Shown here one piece after another: positions 6,008 to 14,136 of a DNA stretch of 20,032 nt; the stretch's first letter is position 1, and each line of letters begins with the position of its first letter. Origin of the DNA: an uncultured Lachnospiraceae bacterium (GTDB taxonomy: Bacteria > Bacillota > Clostridia > Lachnospirales > Lachnospiraceae); the NCBI GenBank assembly GCA_910583965.1, contig CAJUAE010000062.1:1-20032 (forward strand). The letters are read 5' to 3'. Made by a program: the position numbers and the translations under genes. The notes beneath the pieces are model-generated. The model did not search any database, was not told the DNA's origin, and saw only the letters and a list, made by a program, of their open reading frames with translations.

Positions 6008-7369
6008 TCATTTTATATATTTTGTATTCATACACACAATTTCATAAATATTTATATTGCCACTTCCTATCTGATCAGAATCCAAAAATTCAAAATACAA
6101 ATATTGCGTACAAACAGGTTCAAATACTCTTGTTGTAATATTTTTATTAGATGTATTTACATAATCACTGTCAATTATCTGCCACTGCTGCCGTTTACTA
6201 TCCCAATAAAGCACATTCCATCTCGCAGCATTTCGTGACAAATCTTCCTTTGTACCTGCATGATATATCGCATAAGCGTCCAACTCTACCTCATTTTCCA
6301 AATTCAAAATCACATAATGCTGCGTTTTTTTTGCAAGCCACTCATCCTGCCTGTTGACATTTTCTGGTGTCGCTGACCACTTTGTGTTTAAATCGTTGTC
6401 CACCAAAAACTCTGCAAGGCTGTTTTCTGATGCCGCGCCAGAACATTTATATATTGTCGCACCACTACACAAATTCCCTGCAAAGCTCTGCGCTGGATAA
6501 GAAGGATTTTTTACTCCCGGCAAATTTTCTGTAATCACATTGTCAACATACCCAGCAAAACCATTAAATACCCAAGTTCCTGTAGCAAGTTCAGACGCAA
6601 ACTGCTGTCGTAGCTGCTCCATGTTATCTAATCCCGTTATTTCCTTTACAATCCTATTTAACTGTGGATTGTCCATCTTATCATTATCAATTTTCCCTTC
6701 TTGTATCGCAAAATGAACTGTGTCAATCAAACCATAATTTTTTTTACCTGAAACATCAATCGTTGTTGGAAATCTGCTGTCCATGTATGTAAAAAAGAGC
6801 TCTGATTTCTCATGTGCTATCCATTTCCAATCTCTCCATTCGTAATCCAATAAATTTTTATTATACAAATTGCCATGTTTGTTCATTGGCATAAACTGTG
6901 GTTCTGTCCAGTTAAAATATCGCCACTCTCCATAATTTGCTAACTCTTCTGTCCACCAATCCGACTCAAAATATCCATAACATTCTACCACATGGGTAAG
7001 CTCGTGCACCAAAACTCCTAAACGGTCTCGTCTTCGATTATTATCTGTCGCTCCAATCACAACATAACGATTCCAAGTTCCTTCCTCATATGCTGTATAA
7101 CCTCCAACCACCTGTTCTCCTATAGTAGCCTGTGGCACAATCTGCACACTAACTACAGACTGCTTATGTTTATCTTGTTCACCCCAACGGGCAATAAGAC
7201 GCGGATATACCTGACTAAAAACAAATTGCATCTGCGCTGGCATATCTGGATTATTCAAAAGGCTCCAGTCCCCGTCACAAATCATCTGATAGTCTTCTGC
7301 CGCATAGACACAAACTAATTTTGCACGAGCTACTATCATAATTAATAGTACTATCAGCAACACAACCAC
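6008..7369 (-). CDS. Secreted BSP-like metalloprotease with discoidin-type C-terminal domain; start interrupted
   Basis: The reading frame encodes about 453 residues. A hydrophobic N-terminal segment ends near VYAAE, consistent with a signal peptide. HELTH at 122-126 followed by WWTEELANYGEW (138-149) is a zinc-protease pattern like plant basic secretory protein (BSP) peptidases. Residues about 310-450 resemble an F5/8 type C (discoidin) carbohydrate- or surface-binding domain. The natural start looks like ATG at 7393-7391, preceded by a GGGGGAGAGG-type ribosome binding site, and it would supply a basic n-region (K, KK). However, codon 5 is TAA (7381-7379). The coordinates given use the in-frame GTG at 7369, which has no good ribosome binding site. 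The gene may be broken, recoded or mis-sequenced. It lies between smc and ftsY. Confidence 0.7.
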   Translation of the reverse strand: MVVLLIVLLIMIVARAKLVCVYAAEDYQMICDGDWSLLNNPDMPAQMQFVFSQVYPRLIARWGEQDKHKQSVVSVQIVPQATIGEQVVGGYTAYEEGTWNRYVVIGATDNNRRRDRLGVLVHELTHVVECYGYFESDWWTEELANYGEWRYFNWTEPQFMPMNKHGNLYNKNLLDYEWRDWKWIAHEKSELFFTYMDSRFPTTIDVSGKKNYGLIDTVHFAIQEGKIDNDKMDNPQLNRIVKEITGLDNMEQLRQQFASELATGTWVFNGFAGYVDNVITENLPGVKNPSYPAQSFAGNLCSGATIYKCSGAASENSLAEFLVDNDLNTKWSATPENVNRQDEWLAKKTQHYVILNLENEVELDAYAIYHAGTKEDLSRNAARWNVLYWDSKRQQWQIIDSDYVNTSNKNITTRVFEPVCTQYLYFEFLDSDQIGSGNINIYEIVCMNTKYIK

Positions 7370-7378
7370 ACACTTTTT

Positions 7379-7393
7379 TTATATTTTTAACAT
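7379..7393 (-). pseudogene. Interrupted start of the metalloprotease gene
   Basis: ATG TTA AAA ATA TAA reads in the same frame as the downstream gene, with a purine-rich ribosome binding site just upstream. Without the TAA, the protein would begin with a lysine-containing n-region running directly into the hydrophobic signal segment. A run of seven A follows the stop codon. Confidence 0.55.
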
Positions 7394-7412
7394 ATCCTCT
7401 CCCCCTAGCGAT

Positions 7413-10400
7413 TCAGCTTTGTCTTTCCCACTCCTCACTGTCCACAAGATTGACGCTCACAAGGGTTGATACCCCTTTCTCCTGCATGGTAATCCCATAG
7501 AGCCTGTCCGCCTGCTCCATTGTACCGCGTCTGTGTGTAATAACAATAAATTGTGTACTTTTTGTAAGTTTGTTCAAATATTTTGCAAATCTACTCACAT
7601 TTCCCTCGTCAAGTGCCGCTTCAATCTCATCTAACAGGCAAAATGGCGATGGTTTTAAGTTTTGTATTGCAAAAAGCAATGCGATTGCAGTAAAAGATTT
7701 CTCACCGCCGGAGAGCTGCATCATATTTTGTAGTTTCTTTCCTGGTGGCTGCGCAATAATGCGAATCCCTGCTTCTAAGATATCTTCTTCCTCAATCAAT
7801 TCCAGCGTTCCCTTTCCACCTCCAAAAAGTTCTTTAAACACTTTGTCGAACTCGCGTTTGATTTCCTCAAATTTCTCTGCAAACTGTCTGCGCATTGCAG
7901 AGTCAAGTTCTTGAATAATCCCTTCCAGCGTCTTCTCTGCCTCAATCAAATCATCATGCTGGCCTTTTAAAAAAGTATATCGTTCCATAAGAACTTTATA
8001 ATCCTCTATCGCATTGACATTGATATCTCCCAACTTTTTAATCTCATCTTTGATTCCTGCAATCCGTTTTTTCATCTCTGTAATATCTTTTAACGCTTCG
8101 TTTCGCATAGATATTGCATTATTCAAAGTGATTTCATACTCACTCCACATATAGTTCATTTGATTCTCTATTGATTCTTCCAACTTTTCTTGTTGAGAAC
8201 GAAGTCTGTACACTTCTTTGTCCAGCGCATTTTTCTTCTCAGAAATTTCTTCTCTTGTCTGAAAGAATTTTTTTTGTTTTTGAGAGAATTCTTCTTTTGT
8301 CTTCTGCCTTTCTTTTAACGAAATTTCTGCATCAGACTGCGTAGTATGCGATACAAGAATCGTCTTTCTAATTTCCTCCATATTTTTCTGTCTGTTTTGA
8401 ATCTCTATCAGGCAATCATCAAGACTGGCTTGTACCTCAGCAAGTTCCTCTTTGCCACGCATTTGTTCTTCTTCAATACGATTTAAATTTGATTGTTCAA
8501 ACTCTTGTTTTTGAAGCATTCTTTCATACGCAACATCGCACTCGCTAACTTTTCTTGTCTGGTCAAGCTCCTCAATTCGATATTTTTCTAGTTCTTCTTG
8601 ATGTGTGGTAATTTCTTCTTCCAGTTCTTTCTCTGCTTCCTCCGACACATTTAAGTCATTTCGCGTTTTTTCCTTATTGGTATGTATCTCAATCGTTTTT
8701 TGCTCAATCTCCTGCTGTTCTTCCTGCAATGTGCCAAATCCTTGTTCGGCTTCCCTTTTTCTCTCCTCAGCAGACACCACATTCATTCTTGCAGTATTTT
8801 GCTTAAGAAACAATTCTTGCAGTTCTGCTTTTTTTTCTTCAATCGCTTTTCTGACATGATTACGCTCTGTTTTGATATTCTCGATATCAACCATAGCAAT
8901 ATTAAGCTTTTCCTTTGCAGCACTTAATTTCTGTTTTAGTTCTCCTAGCTCTCTCCTACGACCTAAAAGATTGGAATTATTTTTAAAAGCTCCTCCGCTA
9001 ATGGCGCCTCCCGGCACAAACATTTCCCCTTCCAGAGTCACCATTCTAATACTATAATTATATTTTTTTGCAATTTTGACTGCATTATCAATATGATCAA
9101 TTACCAAAATTCTTCCAAGCATTGTCTTTGCCACATTTTCATATTTTACTTCTGTCTGCACAAGTGTATTCGCAAGTCCAATTACTCCTTTTTCTTTTAA
9201 TGCATCTGATATCTTGAACGCTTGTGGTTTTGCAATGCTAGTAAGCGGAAGAAACGTAGCGCGCCCAAAATGATTCTTTTTTAGAAATTCAATCATTTTT
9301 TTGGCTGTCTCCTCGTCCTCTGTGACAATATTTTGAATGCTTCCACCAAGTGCTATCTCAATCGCTATCTCGTACTCTTTGTCGACCTTTATAATATCTG
9401 CGACAACTCCGACAATCCCTTTATTTTGCTCTTTCTGTTCCATCACCTTCTGGATACTATTTCCGTAACCCTCATATCGTTCTGTGAGGTTTGAAATCGT
9501 ATCAAGCTGAGATTTATAACGTTGATATACAACTTGATTTTCATTGATTTCTCTATCTTTACTGCTTAATTGTTCTCTAAAAGTTGTGTTATGTTTCTCA
9601 AGTGCACGCAATTGTGTGTTAGTTTCCACTATCTGATCGTTAATTTTCTGAAATTCTTCACGAAGCAACTTAATCTCTATATCGCGCTCTGCCTCGTCAC
9701 TTCTGGCACGCAAAAGCCTTGAATTTAACTCTGCCTTTCTAATACGCAATTGTTCCATCATAGTATCAAAACTACTTAGTTTTGATTTAATTGTTGCTCT
9801 ATCATTCAACAGGACAATAATCTTATTTTTACTTTCCTCAATCTGATGATTTCGTTCCTCAATTTGCATTTGAACTTGAAAGAGTACCTCTTTCTCCTCA
9901 TTTCGTTCTCTCGCAAGTTTCGCAGTTTTCTCATCAAGAATTGCCTTGTTGGCCAAAATTTTAGCACATTCTTTTTCTTTTCCTGCAATCTGTTGCTGTA
10001 TTACAGCGCTTCTTTCCCGAAAATGCTGTTCATTTCCCTGCAATCCCTTAATTTGTTCCTTTAAAACATTAATTTCACCCTCTAATTTGCCACGGATGAC
10101 ACTCGCTTGTGTCAATTCATTTCTATTGGATTCAATCTGTTGTTCTAACGCTTCAATCTTAGTTTGAATTGCATCATATTCTATCTTGATTTGTTCATAT
10201 TGTTGTGTAGTGTGATTATAATCTTCCTGTGCAATGGTACACTTCTTTTCTACTTCGCTAAGCTGTTCTGTCAACTTTTTATTTTCCAAGAGAAACACAT
10301 TGATATCTAACTCTTTGAGTTCCTCTTTTTTATGGAGATAGATTTTCGCCTTATCCGATTGTTTTTTAAGAGGTTCCACTTGCTTTTCAAGTTCATTTAA

Positions 10401-10982
10401 AATATCTGACACGCGCACTAGATTATTTTTTTCATCCTCAAGTTTCTTTTGTGCAGCAGTTTTTCGTTTTTTAAATTTGACAATGCCTGCTGCCTCATCA
10501 AAAAGCTCACGCTTTTCCTCGGGCTTTCCACTTAAGATTTTTTCAATTTGTCCCTGCCCAATAATAGAATATCCTTCTTTACCAATACCTGTATCATAAA
10601 AAAGTTCATTTACATCCTTCAAACGACAGGGAGTTCCATTGATAGAATACTCACTTTCGCCTGAACGATATAAACGTCTCGCCACTGTTACTTCCTGATA
10701 ATCAATTGCAAGCTTGTGGTCAGCATTGTCAAATGTAATTCCAACATATGCATAGCCCAGCGGCTTTCTAAGCTCTGTGCCTGAAAAAATAACATCTTGC
10801 ATGGACTCTCCACGCAACTGTTTAATACGCTGCTCACCCAACACCCATCGCACAGCATCTGCCACATTGCTCTTACCAGAACCATTTGGCCCTACAATCC
10901 CAGTAATTCCCTGATGAAACTGGAACACAATCTTATTTGCAAATGATTTAAATCCCTGCACTTCTATACTCTTTAAATACAT
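7413..10982 (-). CDS. smc: Chromosome segregation protein SMC
   Basis: This 1189-residue SMC ATPase compacts and segregates chromosomes with ScpA and ScpB. Walker A is GPNGSGKSN at 31-39. Long heptad coiled coils flank a hinge at about 500-680. The C-terminal head has the LSGGEKS signature and Walker B LLDEIEAALD in the last 110 residues. Length is normal. The ATG at 10982 is preceded by GGGGTAAGGA. The gene lies 21 bases after rnc, the common rnc-smc arrangement in Firmicutes, but the usual next gene, ftsY, is separated from it by the metalloprotease gene. Confidence 0.97.
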   Translation of the reverse strand: MYLKSIEVQGFKSFANKIVFQFHQGITGIVGPNGSGKSNVADAVRWVLGEQRIKQLRGESMQDVIFSGTELRKPLGYAYVGITFDNADHKLAIDYQEVTVARRLYRSGESEYSINGTPCRLKDVNELFYDTGIGKEGYSIIGQGQIEKILSGKPEEKRELFDEAAGIVKFKKRKTAAQKKLEDEKNNLVRVSDILNELEKQVEPLKKQSDKAKIYLHKKEELKELDINVFLLENKKLTEQLSEVEKKCTIAQEDYNHTTQQYEQIKIEYDAIQTKIEALEQQIESNRNELTQASVIRGKLEGEINVLKEQIKGLQGNEQHFRERSAVIQQQIAGKEKECAKILANKAILDEKTAKLARERNEEKEVLFQVQMQIEERNHQIEESKNKIIVLLNDRATIKSKLSSFDTMMEQLRIRKAELNSRLLRARSDEAERDIEIKLLREEFQKINDQIVETNTQLRALEKHNTTFREQLSSKDREINENQVVYQRYKSQLDTISNLTERYEGYGNSIQKVMEQKEQNKGIVGVVADIIKVDKEYEIAIEIALGGSIQNIVTEDEETAKKMIEFLKKNHFGRATFLPLTSIAKPQAFKISDALKEKGVIGLANTLVQTEVKYENVAKTMLGRILVIDHIDNAVKIAKKYNYSIRMVTLEGEMFVPGGAISGGAFKNNSNLLGRRRELGELKQKLSAAKEKLNIAMVDIENIKTERNHVRKAIEEKKAELQELFLKQNTARMNVVSAEERKREAEQGFGTLQEEQQEIEQKTIEIHTNKEKTRNDLNVSEEAEKELEEEITTHQEELEKYRIEELDQTRKVSECDVAYERMLQKQEFEQSNLNRIEEEQMRGKEELAEVQASLDDCLIEIQNRQKNMEEIRKTILVSHTTQSDAEISLKERQKTKEEFSQKQKKFFQTREEISEKKNALDKEVYRLRSQQEKLEESIENQMNYMWSEYEITLNNAISMRNEALKDITEMKKRIAGIKDEIKKLGDINVNAIEDYKVLMERYTFLKGQHDDLIEAEKTLEGIIQELDSAMRRQFAEKFEEIKREFDKVFKELFGGGKGTLELIEEEDILEAGIRIIAQPPGKKLQNMMQLSGGEKSFTAIALLFAIQNLKPSPFCLLDEIEAALDEGNVSRFAKYLNKLTKSTQFIVITHRRGTMEQADRLYGITMQEKGVSTLVSVNLVDSEEWERQS

Positions 10983-11003
10983 TCCTTACCCCACAGTTCG
11001 CAC

Positions 11004-11705
11004 TTATTTCTTTCTGCCCTTAATTTTTAACAATGCCTCATATGCTGCCTGCTGTTCCGCCGACTTTTTCGTTCTTCCCACACCACAGCCAATAAGCTGA
11101 TTATCAAGATATGCCTCCACATGAAATTGTTTATCATGGTCTGGCCCTGTTTCTCCCACTAACACATAACGTAACTGCGCTGTATTTTTTTTCTGTATTT
11201 CTTCCTGAAGAAGTGTCTTGCTGTCCAGAAACAAAATCTTATCTTCCAAGTCAGAAAGAATAAAACGATAGATAAATTTCTTCGCATTTTCAATGCCGCC
11301 ATCAAGAAAAATCGCCCCAATTACAGCTTCCATAACATCAGAAATAATAGAATCTCTCGTTCTGCCTCCGGTGGCCTCCTCTCCCTTTCCCAGCAAAATA
11401 TACGAGTTTAAACGAATATCCCTTGCGCAGTATGCAAGTGCTGGTTCACATACCATAGAGGCGCGCAATCTTGTCAATTGCCCCTCGGGCATGTCCACAT
11501 TTTCATTGTACAAAAATTCACTGGATATCAATTCAAGCACAGCATCTCCTAAAAATTCCAATCTTTCATAATTTTTCAGCTTATTAATCTTTTGTTCGTT
11601 AGCAAAAGAACTATGTGTCAATGCCTGCTTAAGCAGTACTTCTTCGTGAAACTGATATCCAATCTTTTCCTGCAGTTCCTGCAGCGCCTTTGTCATATTT
11701 CGCAT
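11004..11705 (-). CDS. rnc: Ribonuclease III
   Basis: RNase III cleaves double-stranded RNA during rRNA maturation and RNA turnover. The catalytic signature ERLEFLGDAVLEL lies near residues 47-59 of the chosen start, a second acidic cluster (SDVMEAVIGAIFLDGG) follows, and a dsRNA-binding domain occupies about the last 70 residues (TLLQEEIQKK to the basic GRKK end). The start ATG at 11705 has GGGAG 11 bases upstream. The GTG at 11723 is part of that ribosome binding site and is less likely. Length is 233 residues. The gap to acpP contains a structured repeat. Confidence 0.95.
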   Translation of the reverse strand: MRNMTKALQELQEKIGYQFHEEVLLKQALTHSSFANEQKINKLKNYERLEFLGDAVLELISSEFLYNENVDMPEGQLTRLRASMVCEPALAYCARDIRLNSYILLGKGEEATGGRTRDSIISDVMEAVIGAIFLDGGIENAKKFIYRFILSDLEDKILFLDSKTLLQEEIQKKNTAQLRYVLVGETGPDHDKQFHVEAYLDNQLIGCGVGRTKKSAEQQAAYEALLKIKGRKK

Positions 11706-11744
11706 TCTTATTCTTACTCCCACTTTTATCGCATAACTTTAATT

Positions 11745-11823
11745 GAGTAGGGAAATTTCTCCTACTCGCCGCGCCGGACATGAACCGCTTTAGCAACGTT
11801 TTCCTTTCCATATCCGTGTGCAT
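11745..11823. repeat. Structured intergenic repeat, copy B
   Basis: GAGTAGG (11745-11751) pairs perfectly with CCTACTC (11761-11767). CGGACATG (11775-11782) pairs with CATATCCG (11809-11816) with one mismatch. The copy at 40-123 has CCCCATG/CATGGGG at the same place, so pairing is kept while sequence changes. The element ends TGTGCAT followed by A-rich sequence. It lies between acpP and rnc and would be transcribed within the operon, so it could affect processing or termination between the two genes. Confidence 0.65.
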
Positions 11824-11834
11824 TAAAAAAAACT

Positions 11835-12071
11835 TTATAAAGGACTTCTTGCTTTTTCGATCCATTGGACAGCCTCCCGCACTGTTGTTATCTTGTCCAA
11901 ACCTTCTGTTGGTATATGCAGTCCTGTCTCCTCCTCCACTCCCATAAATATCTGATATAAATCCAACGAATCCGCTCCTAAATCTGTAAGAAAAGTCATG
12001 TCCATTTTAATCTCCTCGGAATCCATACCCAAAACAGCTGCCATAACTTTCTTCAAAGCCTCATATTCCAT
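11835..12071 (-). CDS. acpP: Acyl carrier protein
   Basis: This 78-residue carrier protein has the phosphopantetheine attachment motif GADSLD, with the serine in the usual place near residue 38. The residues after it (LYQIFMGVEEE) depart somewhat from the common SLDTVELVMALEEEF pattern. The start at 12071 is chosen for the GGGAAGGA ribosome binding site; an ATG at 12104 has none and would add an unrelated extension. It lies downstream of plsX, the expected fatty-acid and phospholipid context, and upstream of rnc. Confidence 0.9.
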   Translation of the reverse strand: MEYEALKKVMAAVLGMDSEEIKMDMTFLTDLGADSLDLYQIFMGVEEETGLHIPTEGLDKITTVREAVQWIEKARSPL

Positions 12072-12119
12072 TTTACCAGATCCTTCCCTGTTTATCCTTA
12101 TCATAAGCTTATAACGAAT

Positions 12120-12145
12120 ATATCTGTCCCATCCTAGACAGATAT
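12120..12145 (-). promoter_or_regulatory. Hairpin across the plsX stop codon
   Basis: ATATCTGTC and GACAGATAT form a 9-bp stem with an 8-nt loop, and the plsX stop codon (12134-12136) lies in the loop and the start of one arm. No U run follows, so it is probably not an intrinsic terminator. It may be a processing site or a stabiliser between plsX and acpP. Confidence 0.5.
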
Positions 12146-13144
12146 AAATAGTTTCTCTTTTATTTTTTGATTGATTTTTTGCTCCTTAAAAGTCACACAC
12201 TGAAGAATTGAATTTTTAATTTCAACCGATTTTGAACTTCCATGTGTTTTGACCACAAGGCCATTTAATCCTAATAATGGCGCCCCACCATATGCATCAA
12301 GGCTAAATGCTTTCAATGTCTCTTTGAGTGCTGGTTTTACTAAAAGTGCACCGATTTTACTTCTAAGTGAAGTCATCATGCCAGCCTTTACTTTCTTAAT
12401 TAAAGTAGCGCCGACCCCTTCATAAAGTTTTAAAATAATGTTTCCCGCAAATGCCTCACACACAATCACATCTGCATAGCCTGTTGGAATGTCTCTCGCC
12501 TCGATACTTCCTATAAAATTAATTTCTGGGCAATTCTTTAATAGCGGGAATGTCTCTTTTACAAGTGCATTGCCTTTCTCCTCCTCCGCACCGATATTTA
12601 CAATCGCAACCTTTGGATTTGAAATTCCTACAACACTTTCCATATACACAGAACCCATTTTTGCAAACTGTACTAGATGCGAAGGACGCGCATCTACATT
12701 CGCCCCACAGTCAATTAAAAGAGCACAACCTGTCTCTGTTGGAATAAGTGGTGCAAGAGGTGGTCTTTCAATTCCCTTAACCCTTCCTACAATTAGCTGA
12801 CCGCCAACAAGCACTGCACCAGAACTTCCAGCGGAAACAAATGCATCGCAAACGCCATTTTTTACTAGATTGAGTGCAACAACAATAGAAGAATCTTTCT
12901 TTTTCCGTATTGCCATCACAGGAGGTTCTGCTGTTTCAATCACCTCTGTAGCATTTACTACTTCAATCTGCTCTGTATTGTATGTGTATTGTACAAGCTC
13001 CTTTTTAATCACTTCTTGCAAGCCTGTCAAATATACTTTGATCTTACTATTTTCATTGACAGCCTCCACAACCCCTTTCACAATCTCCAAAGGGGCATTA
13101 TCGCCGCCCATCGCATCCACTGCTATCTTGGTCATTTCATCCAT
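12134..13144 (-). CDS. plsX: Phosphate acyltransferase PlsX
   Basis: PlsX converts acyl-ACP and phosphate to acyl-phosphate for phosphatidic acid synthesis. The N-terminus MTKIAVDAMGGDNAP is diagnostic, as are AGSSGAVLVGG and the later DIPTGYADVIVCEAFAGN. The start at 13144 is nine bases from GGAGG. ATG at 13150 is too close to it and ATG at 13135 is also possible. The longer reading from 13198 would begin upstream of the predicted transcription start. Length is 336 residues, normal for the family. It has its own promoter and lies after the rpmF terminator. Confidence 0.93.
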   Translation of the reverse strand: MDEMTKIAVDAMGGDNAPLEIVKGVVEAVNENSKIKVYLTGLQEVIKKELVQYTYNTEQIEVVNATEVIETAEPPVMAIRKKKDSSIVVALNLVKNGVCDAFVSAGSSGAVLVGGQLIVGRVKGIERPPLAPLIPTETGCALLIDCGANVDARPSHLVQFAKMGSVYMESVVGISNPKVAIVNIGAEEEKGNALVKETFPLLKNCPEINFIGSIEARDIPTGYADVIVCEAFAGNIILKLYEGVGATLIKKVKAGMMTSLRSKIGALLVKPALKETLKAFSLDAYGGAPLLGLNGLVVKTHGSSKSVEIKNSILQCVTFKEQKINQKIKEKLFISV

Positions 13145-13169
13145 TGCCATAATCCTCCATATGTATATA

Positions 13170-13198
13170 AATATACTAAACCTATCATCAAAAATCAA
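13170..13198 (-). promoter_or_regulatory. plsX: Predicted plsX promoter
   Basis: On the minus strand there is TTGATT (13198-13193), a 17-base spacer and TATATT (13175-13170). Initiation near 13163 leaves a short leader before the GGAGG at 13158-13154. This places plsX-acpP-rnc-smc under an internal promoter after the rpmF terminator. Confidence 0.6.
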
Positions 13199-13228
13199 GA
13201 AAAAACAAAATCGTACACATAAAATAAC

Positions 13229-13269
13229 AAGGTGTAAAATCTTAATTATCTCATAAGACTTTACACCTT
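13229..13269 (-). terminator. Terminator after rpmF
   Basis: AAGGTGTAAAATCTTA (13229-13244) and TAAGACTTTACACCTT (13254-13269) form a 16-position stem with one mismatch and a 9-nt loop. On the minus strand it is followed by GTTATTTT. It lies 25 bases after the rpmF stop codon. Confidence 0.75.
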
Positions 13270-13294
13270 GCTATTTAAAATGGAAATCATTGCA

Positions 13295-13474
13295 TTAATC
13301 TACTGCAATGATCTCTTTCTTATTATAAGAGCCACAAGCCTTGCATACTCTATGAGGCATCATTAAAGCGCCACACTTACTGCACTTTACCAATGTAGGT
13401 ACACTCATTTTCCAGTTTGCCCTTCTCTTATCTCTCCTTGCTTTTGAAGATTTATTTTTTGGACATATAGACAT
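13295..13474 (-). CDS. rpmF: 50S ribosomal protein L32
   Basis: This 59-residue zinc-ribbon form of L32 begins MSICPKNKSSKARRDKRRAN and carries the pairs CSKC (31-34) and CKAC (44-47). The four cysteines fit the zinc-binding C+ variant. AAGGAGGTG lies nine bases upstream of the ATG, overlapping the end of yceD. The yceD-rpmF pairing is standard. It is followed by an intrinsic terminator. Confidence 0.97.
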   Translation of the reverse strand: MSICPKNKSSKARRDKRRANWKMSVPTLVKCSKCGALMMPHRVCKACGSYNKKEIIAVD

Positions 13475-13480
13475 TGTTCG

Positions 13481-14008
13481 TTACACCTCCTTATTCGCAT
13501 TAAACAAATCCTTGATTACTGCCATTCTGGGGTCCGGTACAAAATCATCGCACCCGCACGCACCATCATTTAGATTCTTGCCACAAACTTTGCAAATTCC
13601 TTTACAATCCTCTTTACACAGAATCTTCATTGGCCAGTTTAATAACAATTCATTATTGATAAGTTCATCTACATTTAAGTGATATCCTTCCATAAGCTCC
13701 AATGAATCCTCATCTTCTATATCATCACCTATATAATCTGGTGATACAACAATGCTGTCAAAGGATAAATCAAATGTATAATCAACATCTCTCAAACATC
13801 TATCACAAGGAAATACAAACACTAGTTTTGTTCTTCCCTGAACCAATGTCTTTGATTGCCCTATATTAGAAAGTTTCAGCACAACAGGACTCTTTTCCTT
13901 AATAAAAAATGTTCCTGACAGACTTGAAAATGTATCTGCCTCATAGGAAACAGTCAACTCTTGTACTTGTCCTTCATTTGTAAATACATCTGTCAAATTC
14001 ACTAACAT
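13481..14008 (-). CDS. yceD: YceD family protein (DUF177)
   Basis: This 175-residue protein matches the DUF177/YceD family, which is almost always encoded before rpmF; some members are linked to 23S rRNA or ribosome assembly. It contains PCDRC near residues 88-92 and a C-terminal cysteine cluster (CKEDCKGICKVCG, then CGC), suggesting bound metal. AGGAG precedes the ATG at 14008. The gene ends 6 bases before rpmF, supporting cotranscription from the promoter at 14036-14064. The exact role is unproven. Confidence 0.9.
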   Translation of the reverse strand: MLVNLTDVFTNEGQVQELTVSYEADTFSSLSGTFFIKEKSPVVLKLSNIGQSKTLVQGRTKLVFVFPCDRCLRDVDYTFDLSFDSIVVSPDYIGDDIEDEDSLELMEGYHLNVDELINNELLLNWPMKILCKEDCKGICKVCGKNLNDGACGCDDFVPDPRMAVIKDLFNANKEV

Positions 14009-14035
14009 AGCAGACTCCTATCCACACATTCATTT

Positions 14036-14064
14036 ATTATACAGAACCAGTTTAGGTTTGTCAA
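14036..14064 (-). promoter_or_regulatory. Consensus sigma-A promoter of yceD-rpmF
   Basis: On the minus strand there is TTGACA (14064-14059), a 17-base spacer and TATAAT (14041-14036), both perfect consensus hexamers. Strong expression suits a ribosomal protein operon. It lies between the STM4011-like gene and yceD, so it separates the accessory cluster from the housekeeping block. Confidence 0.9.
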
Positions 14065-14136
14065 CCGTATTTTGGAAAACTTTTATGCCTTGTAGCAGTT
14101 CCAAGTTCCAATTCATACCCACGCCAGAGTTCGTAT

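Noticed and set aside
11629..11865. Small minus-strand protein between acpP and rnc
   Set aside because: It overlaps both genes in another frame and covers the structured repeat, with no support as a coding region.
14060..14136. Remnant coding frame (YELWRGYELELG) after the radical SAM-HAD gene
   Set aside because: It has no start codon and no recognisable family, and it runs into the yceD promoter.
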